Positions 1 through 5,103 are shown, numbered from the stretch's first letter. The stretch: DNA of 5,103 nt from DATEUP01 sp035283065 (GCA_035283065.1 DATEUP010000189.1:1-5103); one strand, 5' to 3'. Made by a program: numbers and translations. Notes: generated from the letters alone by a model not told the origin.

Positions 1-1
1 G

Positions 2-70
2 AACGCCGCAGACCCGGCCGCGGCCGCTCAAGACGCGGCGGGCCAAATCGCCGAAGGCGCAAGGGCCTGA
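2..70 (+). CDS. Possible 3' end of an upstream plus-strand gene (partial)
   Basis: Reading from base 2 gives 22 codons and a TGA at 68-70, with no start inside the window, so only the C-terminus would be present. The peptide is half alanine (11 of 22) with scattered Asp, Gln and Glu, and ends in QIAEGARA. This suits a soluble helical or coiled tail. The stop lies 8 bases from the stop of the convergent PKD gene, a tight tail-to-tail arrangement. In GC-rich DNA a 22-codon open stretch is weak evidence on its own. The codons used (CAA, GAA, GCA beside G/C-ending ones) neither prove nor exclude coding. The function cannot be recognised, and the stretch may simply be intergenic. Confidence 0.35.
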   Translation, partial: NAADPAAAAQDAAGQIAEGARA

Positions 71-90
71 CGCGCCCTTCAAGCGCGCCT
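55..90. terminator. Bipartite inverted repeat over the convergent gene ends
   Basis: An inner perfect repeat pairs AAGGGC (61-66) with GCCCTT (74-79) around a 7-base loop. An outer repeat pairs AGGCGC (55-60) with GCGCCT (85-90), leaving five bases (80-84) bulged on one side. The structure covers both the putative plus-strand stop (68-70) and the PKD gene stop (79-81), so it could mark RNA 3' ends in either direction. No T-tract follows on either strand, and archaeal termination mainly relies on U-rich runs. The terminator role is therefore tentative; the inverted repeat itself is plain in the sequence. Confidence 0.3.
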
Positions 91-3000
91 GCGCCGTGCC
101 GCGGCAAGCGCCACGCCGGCAAGGGCGACGGCCACGAAGACGCCTTCGAAGCCCGGGGACTGGACGGGGGTCGTCCCGCCCTCGCCGGGCTTGCCCGTGT
201 CAAAGACGGGCTTCTTCACAACCGTGACATCGTGGCTTGCCGCCGAAACGCCGCCGCGGCTGTCCGTCACCGTGAGCTTCACCGTGTACGTCGTCGGCGC
301 CTCGGTCGCGGGGAACTTGTGCGCGGCTTCCGAGCCCGTCGCCGTGGCACCGTCGCCAAACTCCCAGGCGAAGCTCACGATCGTGCCGTCCGCGTCGGTC
401 GACGACGTGCCGTGGAACACCGTCGAGAGGTCCCCGTAGACGGGGTCCCCGAAGGTGAACGCCGCCACCGGAAGGCGGTTGTTGATCGTCACGGCAAGCG
501 TCGTCGACCCGTTGGCCCCCAGGTTGTCGAACACCGTGAGGCGGACCGTGTAGGCCCCCGCGACCGCCGAGGCCGCAAACGCGTGCGTCGGGCTCCGGAG
601 GTTCGAGGTCGCGCCGTCGCCGAATTCCCAGAGGTACGAGGTGACCGTGCCGTCCTGGTCGGCGCTTCCAGACCCGTCGAAGGCGATGTCGACGAGCGAG
701 TCGGCCGACGGCGGGCTCGCGGAAATCTCCGGGACGGGCACGCGGTTCTGGATCACGACGGGCACGGTCGCGCTCGCCGCGCCGCCCTCGCCGTCGGAGA
801 CCGTGAGGATCACCGTGAAGGCCCCCGCCCGCTGGAACGGGTGGCTCACGGAAAGCCCCGAAGCGACCTGCCCGTCGCCAAAGATCCAGAAGTAGGCGAG
901 GCCGGAGGCCGCGGTCTCCGGGTCCGACGAGCCTTCCGCGGAGAAGGCGATCGGCGTAAGGGACTGCGCGGTGGCGCCGCTCGAAGGGCTCGCAATCCTG
1001 GCGGTCGGCAGGCGGTTGAGGACGCGGACCGTGAAGCTCGCGGTCCCCGCCGCTCCCGAGTTGTCGACGACGCGCAAGGTCACCGTGTAGGTGCCCTTGG
1101 TCGGGTAGGCGTGGGCGGCGAGGCCGACCGAGGAGGCGTTCGCGCTCAGGTCGCCGAAATTCCAGTCCCAAACCGTGATCGTCCCGTCGCGGTCGAGGCC
1201 GTCGCCGGCGAAATTCGCGGGCTCGTTCGTGTAGACCGACAGGGGCCCGGTGATCACCGCGGTGGGCCCGTTGTTCGTTACCGTCACCGTGAAGGACGCG
1301 GTCCCCGTCGCCCCGGAGTCGTCACGGACCGTGAGGGAGACCGTCTTGGCGCCCTGCGTGGCGAACGCGTGCTTGACGGCGCGCCCCGTCGCGTTCGTCC
1401 CATCGCCGAAGGTCCACGTATAGCTCTGGATGAGCCCGTCGGGGTCGAAGGAAAGGACCGCGTCGAAGACGCGGTCTTCGAAGGTGGGCACCGAGAAGTT
1501 CGCGGGGGTGACCGCGACCGGCGCGCGGTTGTGGACCGTCACGCTAAGGGACGTGGCCCCTTCCCCGCCGTCGTTGTCCGTGACCGTGAGCGTGACCAGG
1601 TAGGTCCCCGCGCGCGTGTAGATGTGCTGGACGGTGCGCCCGTAGAGCACCGAGCCGTCGCCGAACGCCCACCGGTAGTAGAGCAGCGTGCCGTCCGGGT
1701 CGGCCGAACTCGAGGCGTCAAACGAGAAGGTCTTCAGGGTCAGGTCCTCGCCGGGCGAGGCGACCCCCGAGGCCACCGGGAGGCGGTTCTTCACGCGGAT
1801 CGTCTGCTGGGCGAACGACGAGTTGCCGTCCGTGTCCGTGACATTCAGCGTCACGATGAAGTTCCCGTCGTTTGCCCAGGTGTGCGTGGCCACGAGGCCG
1901 ACACCGACGGAGCCGTCACCAAAGTCCCAGAGGTACGAGATGATCCCCGTGTCGTCCGAGGAGTTCACTGCGTCGAGGACCACGACCTCGGCCGTGAAGA
2001 CCGTCGAGGCCGAGAACCCGATCCGCGCGACCGGCGGCGTGGGCACGTTCGTCCCCGTCGCGTCCTGGCCGACGAGCGCCGCGATCGTGAGCTCGGAGAG
2101 CGCGCCGTCGTCGTCGACGAGCACGAGGGTCACGTTGTACGTGCCGTTCTGCGCGAAGGTGTACGTCGCGTTCCACCCCTGGGCGGTCTGCCCGCCGGGG
2201 AAGACCCAGGTGTAGTTCGTGATCCCGCCGTCGACATCGAACGAGGCGCGCCCGTCGAAGAAGGCCGACAGGTTCGCCGTGAACGGCATCGCGGGCGTCG
2301 TCGTGATGACCACGTTCGGCGCCTGGTTCGAGATCGACACGTTGAGCCCGATCGAGTTCGAGGCCCCGTCGTCGTCGGTGATCGTGAGCGTCGCCGTGTA
2401 GGCGCCGTTGTCGTCGAAGGAGCGCAGGACCGTGAGCCCGTAGAGCGTCCGGCCGTCCGAGAACGCCCAGGTCGCGTTCACGATGCGCCCGTCGAGGTCG
2501 GTCGAGGCCGTGCCGTCAAAGGCCAGCGCCGTCTTCGTGAGGCCGATCACATCGCCCGTGAGCGCGACGGGCCCCCGGTTGTACACATTGACATCGATCT
2601 GGGCGGCGTCCGTCCCGCCGTCGTCGTCGGTGACAAGCACGGTGACCCTGTACACCTTGCCCGCGCCCGCGCCGCCGTTTCCAAACGAGTGGTTCGCGGT
2701 GGCCCCGGTCGCGGTCGTGCCGTCGTCGAAAATCCACACGTAGGACTGGATCGTGCCGTCGGGGTCCGCGGAGGCGCCCGCGTCAAAGTAGAACGGCACG
2801 AGGCTGTCCTGGGCCGAGACGTTGACCGAGGCGAGCGCGAGGGGCGGCTCATTGACATCGAACGAGCGGTCGCCCTGGTTGTTGAGCTCGTCGGACTCGG
2901 CGACCTGGGCCGTCGCGTCGGCGACCCCGTTTAGCGTGTGCGTGCCCGTCATCGTCCCCGGCACCGTCCAACTCGCCGTCACATTGGCCGAGGCGCCGGC

Positions 3001-3321
3001 CGCGAGCGAAGCGACCACGACATTGGCAAGCGTCGAAGAGCCGTCGAGCGTGAAGCGCACCGTGAAGTTCGCCGCCGCCGTGTCGCCGAGGTTGTGCACG
3101 GTCGCCGAGAGCGAGACCGTGTTGCCCTGCGTCGGCGAGCGCACGCCGAGCGCGACATCCGCGTCGTTCACCTCAAGGTCGGCGGCCGCCGAGGAGGGAC
3201 CGCCCAAGGCGAGCACCGTGACCAGCAAGGCGGCGCCCGCAAGGAGCTCGAGGCCCAGCCCCTCGGAACGGCGGGCCCGCGTTTTCGGTCGAAGGCTCTG
3301 GCTCGGCACACGCGCATCCAT
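79..3321 (-). CDS. Secreted CARDB plus ten-PKD-domain surface protein with PGF-CTERM anchor
   Basis: The 1080-residue protein starts at the ATG at 3321. Residues 1-47 are a signal peptide: a basic segment (R11 to R18), a hydrophobic core at about 24-41 and a likely cut after SAAA (A47). A CARDB domain covers about 48-156, with the typical VHNLG turn at 75-79 and DELNN at 144-148. Ten PKD domains fill about 159-1036. The C-terminus is a spacer, PGF at 1056-1058, a hydrophobic helix and four arginines, the PGF-CTERM pattern that archaeosortase A recognises in known members. The mature chain has no cysteine and 18 N-x-S/T sequons. PKD and CARDB domains are extracellular beta-sandwich modules, usually spacers or adhesive/binding units, so this is probably a rod-like surface protein; no enzymatic motif is visible. 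The frame stays open to 3450, but those extra 43 codons cross the TATA element and are arginine-rich with two cysteines, so the later start is preferred. GTG at 3324 is a close alternative. The gene diverges from the one at 3626. Confidence 0.95.
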   Translation of the reverse strand: MDARVPSQSLRPKTRARRSEGLGLELLAGAALLVTVLALGGPSSAAADLEVNDADVALGVRSPTQGNTVSLSATVHNLGDTAAANFTVRFTLDGSSTLANVVVASLAAGASANVTASWTVPGTMTGTHTLNGVADATAQVAESDELNNQGDRSFDVNEPPLALASVNVSAQDSLVPFYFDAGASADPDGTIQSYVWIFDDGTTATGATANHSFGNGGAGAGKVYRVTVLVTDDDGGTDAAQIDVNVYNRGPVALTGDVIGLTKTALAFDGTASTDLDGRIVNATWAFSDGRTLYGLTVLRSFDDNGAYTATLTITDDDGASNSIGLNVSISNQAPNVVITTTPAMPFTANLSAFFDGRASFDVDGGITNYTWVFPGGQTAQGWNATYTFAQNGTYNVTLVLVDDDGALSELTIAALVGQDATGTNVPTPPVARIGFSASTVFTAEVVVLDAVNSSDDTGIISYLWDFGDGSVGVGLVATHTWANDGNFIVTLNVTDTDGNSSFAQQTIRVKNRLPVASGVASPGEDLTLKTFSFDASSSADPDGTLLYYRWAFGDGSVLYGRTVQHIYTRAGTYLVTLTVTDNDGGEGATSLSVTVHNRAPVAVTPANFSVPTFEDRVFDAVLSFDPDGLIQSYTWTFGDGTNATGRAVKHAFATQGAKTVSLTVRDDSGATGTASFTVTVTNNGPTAVITGPLSVYTNEPANFAGDGLDRDGTITVWDWNFGDLSANASSVGLAAHAYPTKGTYTVTLRVVDNSGAAGTASFTVRVLNRLPTARIASPSSGATAQSLTPIAFSAEGSSDPETAASGLAYFWIFGDGQVASGLSVSHPFQRAGAFTVILTVSDGEGGAASATVPVVIQNRVPVPEISASPPSADSLVDIAFDGSGSADQDGTVTSYLWEFGDGATSNLRSPTHAFAASAVAGAYTVRLTVFDNLGANGSTTLAVTINNRLPVAAFTFGDPVYGDLSTVFHGTSSTDADGTIVSFAWEFGDGATATGSEAAHKFPATEAPTTYTVKLTVTDSRGGVSAASHDVTVVKKPVFDTGKPGEGGTTPVQSPGFEGVFVAVALAGVALAAARRRRA
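82..156 (-). other. PGF-CTERM sorting signal at the C-terminus of the PKD protein
   Basis: The last 25 codons encode PGF, then EG, a hydrophobic stretch rich in Val, Ala and Leu (about residues 1061-1075), and a terminal RRRRA. A flexible Gly/Thr/Pro segment (about 1042-1055) comes just before. This three-part layout is the established PGF-CTERM architecture. In haloarchaea archaeosortase A processes it and joins the protein to a membrane lipid. The archaeosortase gene itself is not in this window. Confidence 0.88.
214..2847 (-). repeat. Array of ten tandem PKD domains (coding repeat, about 83-90 codons per unit)
   Basis: Approximate units, in residues from the 3321 start, are 159-247, 249-332, 334-417, 429-511, 513-597, 599-683, 685-768, 770-859, 861-947 and 949-1036. 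Each carries the PKD signature: an aromatic-x-W-x-F-G-D-G core (for example YLWEFGDG at 896-903) and a later Y-x-V-x-L-x-V-x-D strand. Most begin with an N-R-x-P-V-A linker. A D-x-D-G turn precedes the core in most units. Units 1-3 have FDDG, FSDG and FPGG instead of FGDG, and unit 7 has FGDL. Unit 4 has DDTG in place of D-x-D-G. Unit 8 has a longer DPETAASG turn. Only units 3 and 4 are separated by a longer Thr/Pro linker (about 418-428). The units have diverged at DNA level, so this is an old array and not a recent expansion. Confidence 0.93.
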
Positions 3322-3331
3322 CACGGAAAGA

Positions 3332-3338
3332 CACCCCC
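3332..3338 (-). promoter_or_regulatory. Ribosome binding site of the PKD gene
   Basis: On the minus strand this reads GGGGGTG. It differs by one base from GGAGGTG, and that base can still pair with the 16S rRNA tail as G-U. The GGGGGT core sits 11 nt before the ATG at 3321 and 8 nt before the GTG at 3324. It supports starting here instead of at 3450. Confidence 0.55.
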
Positions 3339-3358
3339 GACGCCTGCAGGAATCGGCT

Positions 3359-3368
3359 GAATCGATTC
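3359..3368. promoter_or_regulatory. Palindrome GAATCGATTC, possible operator
   Basis: This is a perfect 10-base palindrome about 14 bases downstream of the transcription start predicted for the PKD gene (near 3382). A further GAATCG half-copy lies at 3350-3355, 9 bases away, close to one helical turn. The position would suit a repressor site acting on the PKD gene. No regulator is encoded nearby, and one palindrome of this size can arise by chance. Confidence 0.25.
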
Positions 3369-3404
3369 TCAAGCGGAAGTTGAAGCGGCGATTGTCCGGC
3401 CCCT

Positions 3405-3412
3405 CATATAAA
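3405..3412 (-). promoter_or_regulatory. TATA element for the PKD gene
   Basis: The minus strand reads TTTATATG, close to the archaeal TTTATATA consensus, in an otherwise GC-rich region. Archaeal transcripts usually begin about 25 bases downstream, which predicts a start near 3382 and a leader of about 60 nt before the ATG at 3321. A clear BRE could not be picked out. On the plus strand the same bases contain TATAAA, but the element at 3469 is a better candidate for that direction. Confidence 0.6.
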
Positions 3413-3468
3413 CTCATATTGCGCCCTCGGAACGATTGGAAAACAGGCATGAAAGCCCGCCGGGAACG

Positions 3469-3477
3469 CTTATATAT
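3469..3477 (+). promoter_or_regulatory. TATA element for the plus-strand CARDB/beta-helix gene
   Basis: CTTATATAT is a near-ideal archaeal TATA box, preceded by GGGAACG, which may serve as a weak BRE. The expected transcription start is near 3500. This gives an unusually long leader of about 125 nt before the ATG at 3626, and that leader contains two strong hairpins. Confidence 0.65.
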
Positions 3478-3500
3478 CGTCCTCTTGGTTCAAGCGGACT

Positions 3501-3540
3501 GCGGTTACGAAAGCCAGAAGCGTCTGGCCTTCTCGACCGC
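3501..3540 (+). other. Stem-loop at the 5' end of the predicted plus-strand leader
   Basis: The arms pair as GCGGT (3501-3505) with ACCGC (3536-3540), CGA (3508-3510) with TCG (3533-3535), and GCCAGA (3513-3518) with TCTGGC (3523-3528). A TA bulge and a small internal loop separate them, and the terminal loop is AGCG. The structure starts almost exactly where transcription is predicted to begin, so the mRNA would carry a 5'-terminal stem-loop. This could protect the RNA or be part of a regulatory fold. It matches no RNA family I recognise. Confidence 0.45.
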
Positions 3541-3563
3541 ACTCACGCGAGGCAAGGGGGGGC

Positions 3564-3589
3564 AGGGAGGCTCGCTTTCGAGCCCCCCT
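3564..3589 (+). other. GC-rich hairpin in the plus-strand leader, with alternative pairing
   Basis: The left arm AGGGAGGCTCG (3564-3574) pairs with CGAGCCCCCCT (3579-3589) around a CTTT loop, giving ten pairs of eleven with one A-C mismatch. The same C-tract (3583-3588) can instead pair as CCCCCCTT with AAGGGGGG at 3554-3561, or as five C-G pairs with the GGGGG of the ribosome binding site at 3609-3613. These foldings exclude one another. No T-tract follows, so an intrinsic terminator is unlikely. Confidence 0.45.
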
Positions 3590-3608
3590 TCGGCCGCGCG
3601 GACAAACC

Positions 3609-3614
3609 GGGGGT
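3609..3614 (+). promoter_or_regulatory. Ribosome binding site of the plus-strand gene
   Basis: GGGGGT lies 11 nt before the ATG at 3626, the same core and spacing as before the divergent PKD gene at 3321. It pairs with the 16S rRNA tail through one G-U. Its five Gs could be masked by the C-tract at 3583-3588. Confidence 0.5.
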
Positions 3615-3625
3615 CTAACGCACCG

Positions 3626-5103
3626 ATGTGGGCATCGAACACCCGCCAAGAGCGGTACCTTGTGAACGCGGCCGTACTTGCGGCGGCAGTCTTCGGGCTC
3701 CTCGCCCTAGCGGGCGGCGCCTCTGCCGTGGCGGGCACCGACGTGGCGGTGGCCACCCCCGACATCTCCTTCTCGAACCCGAGCCCCGTCGACGGGAGCA
3801 CGGTGTCGATCCTCGTGATTGTGCACAACCTCGGCAACGAGACGGCGACAAACGTGATCGTGAGCGCGGCGCTAAGCTCGACCGGCGAGCTCCTTGGCAC
3901 CGCCGCGGTCGGCTCGGTCGCCGGCCAGTCCCAGCTCGAGACCGCGATCCTCTGGAACGTGAGCGGGGAAGGGAACCTCACGGTCACGGTCTCCGTCCAA
4001 TCGCAGGAGGCCGACGTGCAGCCGGCGAACAACAACGCGATCTCCCAGCCGATCTTTGTGCGCTCGCGGCCGGACCTGCGCGTCGACTCGGTCACCTTCG
4101 ACAACAACGCGCCCGCGCCGGGCACCGTCGCGGTCGGCATCTTCGCGACGGTCTCGAACGTCGGCGGCTCCGACGCCACGCTCGTGAAAGTCGCGCTCTA
4201 CGACGGGCCGCCGGCCACGGGCACGCAGATCTTCAACACGACCGTCCTTAGCGTCACGCTGACCTCGCCCCAGACGATCGTGTACTACTGGGACCTCGCC
4301 GAGAAGGGAGGCCGCCACGACATCTACGCCGTTGTCGAGTCGGCAACGCCCGCGGAGAAGGCGACCTCGATGGACAACAATTGGGCCTCCGGGCGCCTCC
4401 TCGTCCTCACCTACCGCGACTTCGTCGTGACCTCGACCGTTGTGATCAACGTCGACCCCTTGTTCCAAGGGTTCGTGATCGTCCGGGCCGGCGGGAACCT
4501 CACGATCGCCGACAGCAACTTCAAGCTCCACCAGCAGAGGGACAACCAGTACGACTTCATCGTCGAAAACGGCGGCAAGCTCACGCTCGACGGCGCATCG
4601 GTCACCTCGGACTACACCTTCGGCGTCACCGTCCAGCCCACGGGCGCCGTCTGGCTCAAGGCGGGCTCAGACCTCGAGGCCTCGGTCGCCTCCACGGGCG
4701 GCAGCCTCTGGTGCTACAACTCGACCGTGGGCGGCGCGCTCACGGGGTCCTTCAGCACGCTCCACCTCGAGGACTGCGCGGTCGGCGGCGGCGCGACGGT
4801 GTCCTCGCCAAACGCCGGGCTCTACCGCTCCTCGATCAGCTCGCCGGGGACCGTCGAATTCACGGCTTCAGTCGTCTACGCCGAGTGGCTCCTCATCGAG
4901 GCCGGCGGCGACCCCGCGCTGTCGTTTGCGGGCGGGTCGTCGGCCGACCTGCGGGGAATCCAGGCCGGCTCGATCTTGGTCGAGAGCGGCTCGCTCGCGA
5001 CGGTTTCGCGCGAGGCGAGGTTCGTGGTCTCCGACCTCACGGGCATCCCGATCGCCGGCGCCACCGTCGACTCGCGGTGGGGCTTCAGCGGCGGGATCGT
5101 CGC
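3626..5103 (+). CDS. Secreted surface protein with two CARDB domains and a beta-helix-like region (3' end outside window)
   Basis: The frame is open from the ATG at 3626 to the window edge: 492 complete codons and no stop. Residues 1-34 or 1-36 form a signal peptide, with R7/R10 in the basic part, a hydrophobic core at about 15-30 and a cut after ASA (A34) or AVA (A36). CARDB 1 covers about 38-146, with VHNLGN at 66-71 and a PANNN end at 133-137. CARDB 2 covers about 149-260, starting PDLRVDSVTF and ending MDNNW at 249-253. Residues 270-455 repeat short beta strands with Gly/Asn/Ser turns, such as GGNLTIADSNF at 289-299 and ENGGKLTLDGA at 314-324, which suits a right-handed beta-helix. From about 463 the pattern DLTGIPIAGATVDS looks like the start of a carboxypeptidase-regulatory-like or other Ig-fold domain. 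There are six N-x-S/T sequons and two cysteines (C363, C384). No catalytic residues are recognised. The frame is also open upstream to 3449, but that would cross the TATA element and bury the signal peptide. Whether it ends in a PGF-CTERM tail cannot be seen. Confidence 0.9.
   Translation, partial: MWASNTRQERYLVNAAVLAAAVFGLLALAGGASAVAGTDVAVATPDISFSNPSPVDGSTVSILVIVHNLGNETATNVIVSAALSSTGELLGTAAVGSVAGQSQLETAILWNVSGEGNLTVTVSVQSQEADVQPANNNAISQPIFVRSRPDLRVDSVTFDNNAPAPGTVAVGIFATVSNVGGSDATLVKVALYDGPPATGTQIFNTTVLSVTLTSPQTIVYYWDLAEKGGRHDIYAVVESATPAEKATSMDNNWASGRLLVLTYRDFVVTSTVVINVDPLFQGFVIVRAGGNLTIADSNFKLHQQRDNQYDFIVENGGKLTLDGASVTSDYTFGVTVQPTGAVWLKAGSDLEASVASTGGSLWCYNSTVGGALTGSFSTLHLEDCAVGGGATVSSPNAGLYRSSISSPGTVEFTASVVYAEWLLIEAGGDPALSFAGGSSADLRGIQAGSILVESGSLATVSREARFVVSDLTGIPIAGATVDSRWGFSGGIV

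Larger units (their letters stand above)
3322..3625. promoter_or_regulatory. Divergent promoter region between the two surface-protein genes
   Basis: This 304-base gap separates the two divergent start codons and is more AT-rich in its centre than the flanking genes. It holds one TATA element for each direction, about 64 bases apart centre to centre. It also holds a 10-base palindrome near the predicted minus-strand transcription start, two hairpins in the plus-strand leader, and a GGGGGT motif before each gene. A 9-base direct repeat, TCAAGCGGA, occurs at 3369-3377 and 3490-3498, outside both TATA elements. I see no convincing gene here: the short open frames cross the TATA elements and have no recognisable character. 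Confidence 0.75.

Noticed and set aside
214..2847. CRISPR array or recently expanded DNA repeat
   Set aside because: The periodicity is about 250 bases, is explained by coding PKD domains, and the units share protein motifs rather than near-identical DNA.
232..2934. A 900-codon open frame antisense to the PKD gene
   Set aside because: Its product is a monotonous Arg/Val/Gly/Asp-rich string with no domain, signal or motif. Long antisense frames are expected opposite a GC-rich gene with G/C-ending codons, and the minus strand encodes ten clear PKD domains.
3564..3589. Intrinsic transcription terminator in the plus-strand leader
   Set aside because: The hairpin is strong but is followed by CGGCCGCGCG, not by a T-tract, and it lies upstream of a gene, not downstream of one.
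3436..3618. Small 60-codon plus-strand frame in the intergenic region
   Set aside because: It spans the strong TATA element at 3469-3477 and both leader hairpins, starts with TTG, and has no visible ribosome binding site or coding character.
3449..3625. Upstream in-frame ATG extending the second gene by 59 codons
   Set aside because: It would start upstream of the TATA element and place a charged, Ser/Gly-rich segment ahead of an otherwise standard signal peptide.
3505..4179. Minus-strand open frame of 224 codons
   Set aside because: It runs through the plus-strand leader and most of the CARDB region, has no recognisable feature, and conflicts with a well-supported gene.
3628..4251. Plus-strand open frame starting with GTG at 3628
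   Set aside because: It is the shifted frame of the true gene starting at 3626; it is Arg/Gly/His-rich and has no signal peptide or domain.
3872..4531. Minus-strand open frame of 219 codons opposite the second gene
   Set aside because: The composition is Arg/Val/Asp/Gly-rich shadow, while the plus frame has a signal peptide and two CARDB domains over the same bases.

Overview
The window looks like high-GC archaeal DNA. Three things point that way: the large minus-strand protein ends in a PGF-CTERM type tail (Pro-Gly-Phe, a hydrophobic stretch, then four arginines), which is the family of signals processed by archaeosortase; both large genes have archaeal-style TATA elements in the gap between them; and both proteins combine CARDB, PKD and beta-helix-like segments, as is common in archaeal surface proteins. 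A high-GC member of Candidatus Thermoplasmatota is my best guess for the lineage. Haloarchaea also use PGF-CTERM, but the proteins here are not markedly acidic. This assignment is inference from style, not from a marker gene.

Layout. Bases 2-70 may be the last 22 codons of a plus-strand gene that starts outside the window. A short bipartite inverted repeat (55-90) covers its stop and the stop of the next gene, which converges on it. Bases 79-3321 on the minus strand encode a secreted 1080-residue protein: signal peptide, one CARDB domain, ten tandem PKD domains and a PGF-CTERM anchor. Bases 3322-3625 are a divergent promoter region with one TATA element per direction, a structured leader for the plus-strand gene, and a matching G5T ribosome-binding motif 11 nt before each start codon. 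From 3626 to the right edge a second secreted protein runs on the plus strand and is cut off by the window: signal peptide, two CARDB domains, a beta-helix-like region and the start of a probable Ig-like domain.

The two genes read as a back-to-back pair of cell-surface proteins that begin with related CARDB domains and probably share regulation. Both are likely exported through Sec and displayed outside the cell, the PKD protein by way of archaeosortase. Binding partners, enzyme activity and physiological role cannot be read from the sequence; no catalytic motif is visible in either protein. I found no RNA gene, mobile element, CRISPR array or defence-type cassette. The least ordinary parts are the structured leader upstream of 3626, the two-block organisation of the PKD array, and the uneven distribution of N-glycosylation sequons.
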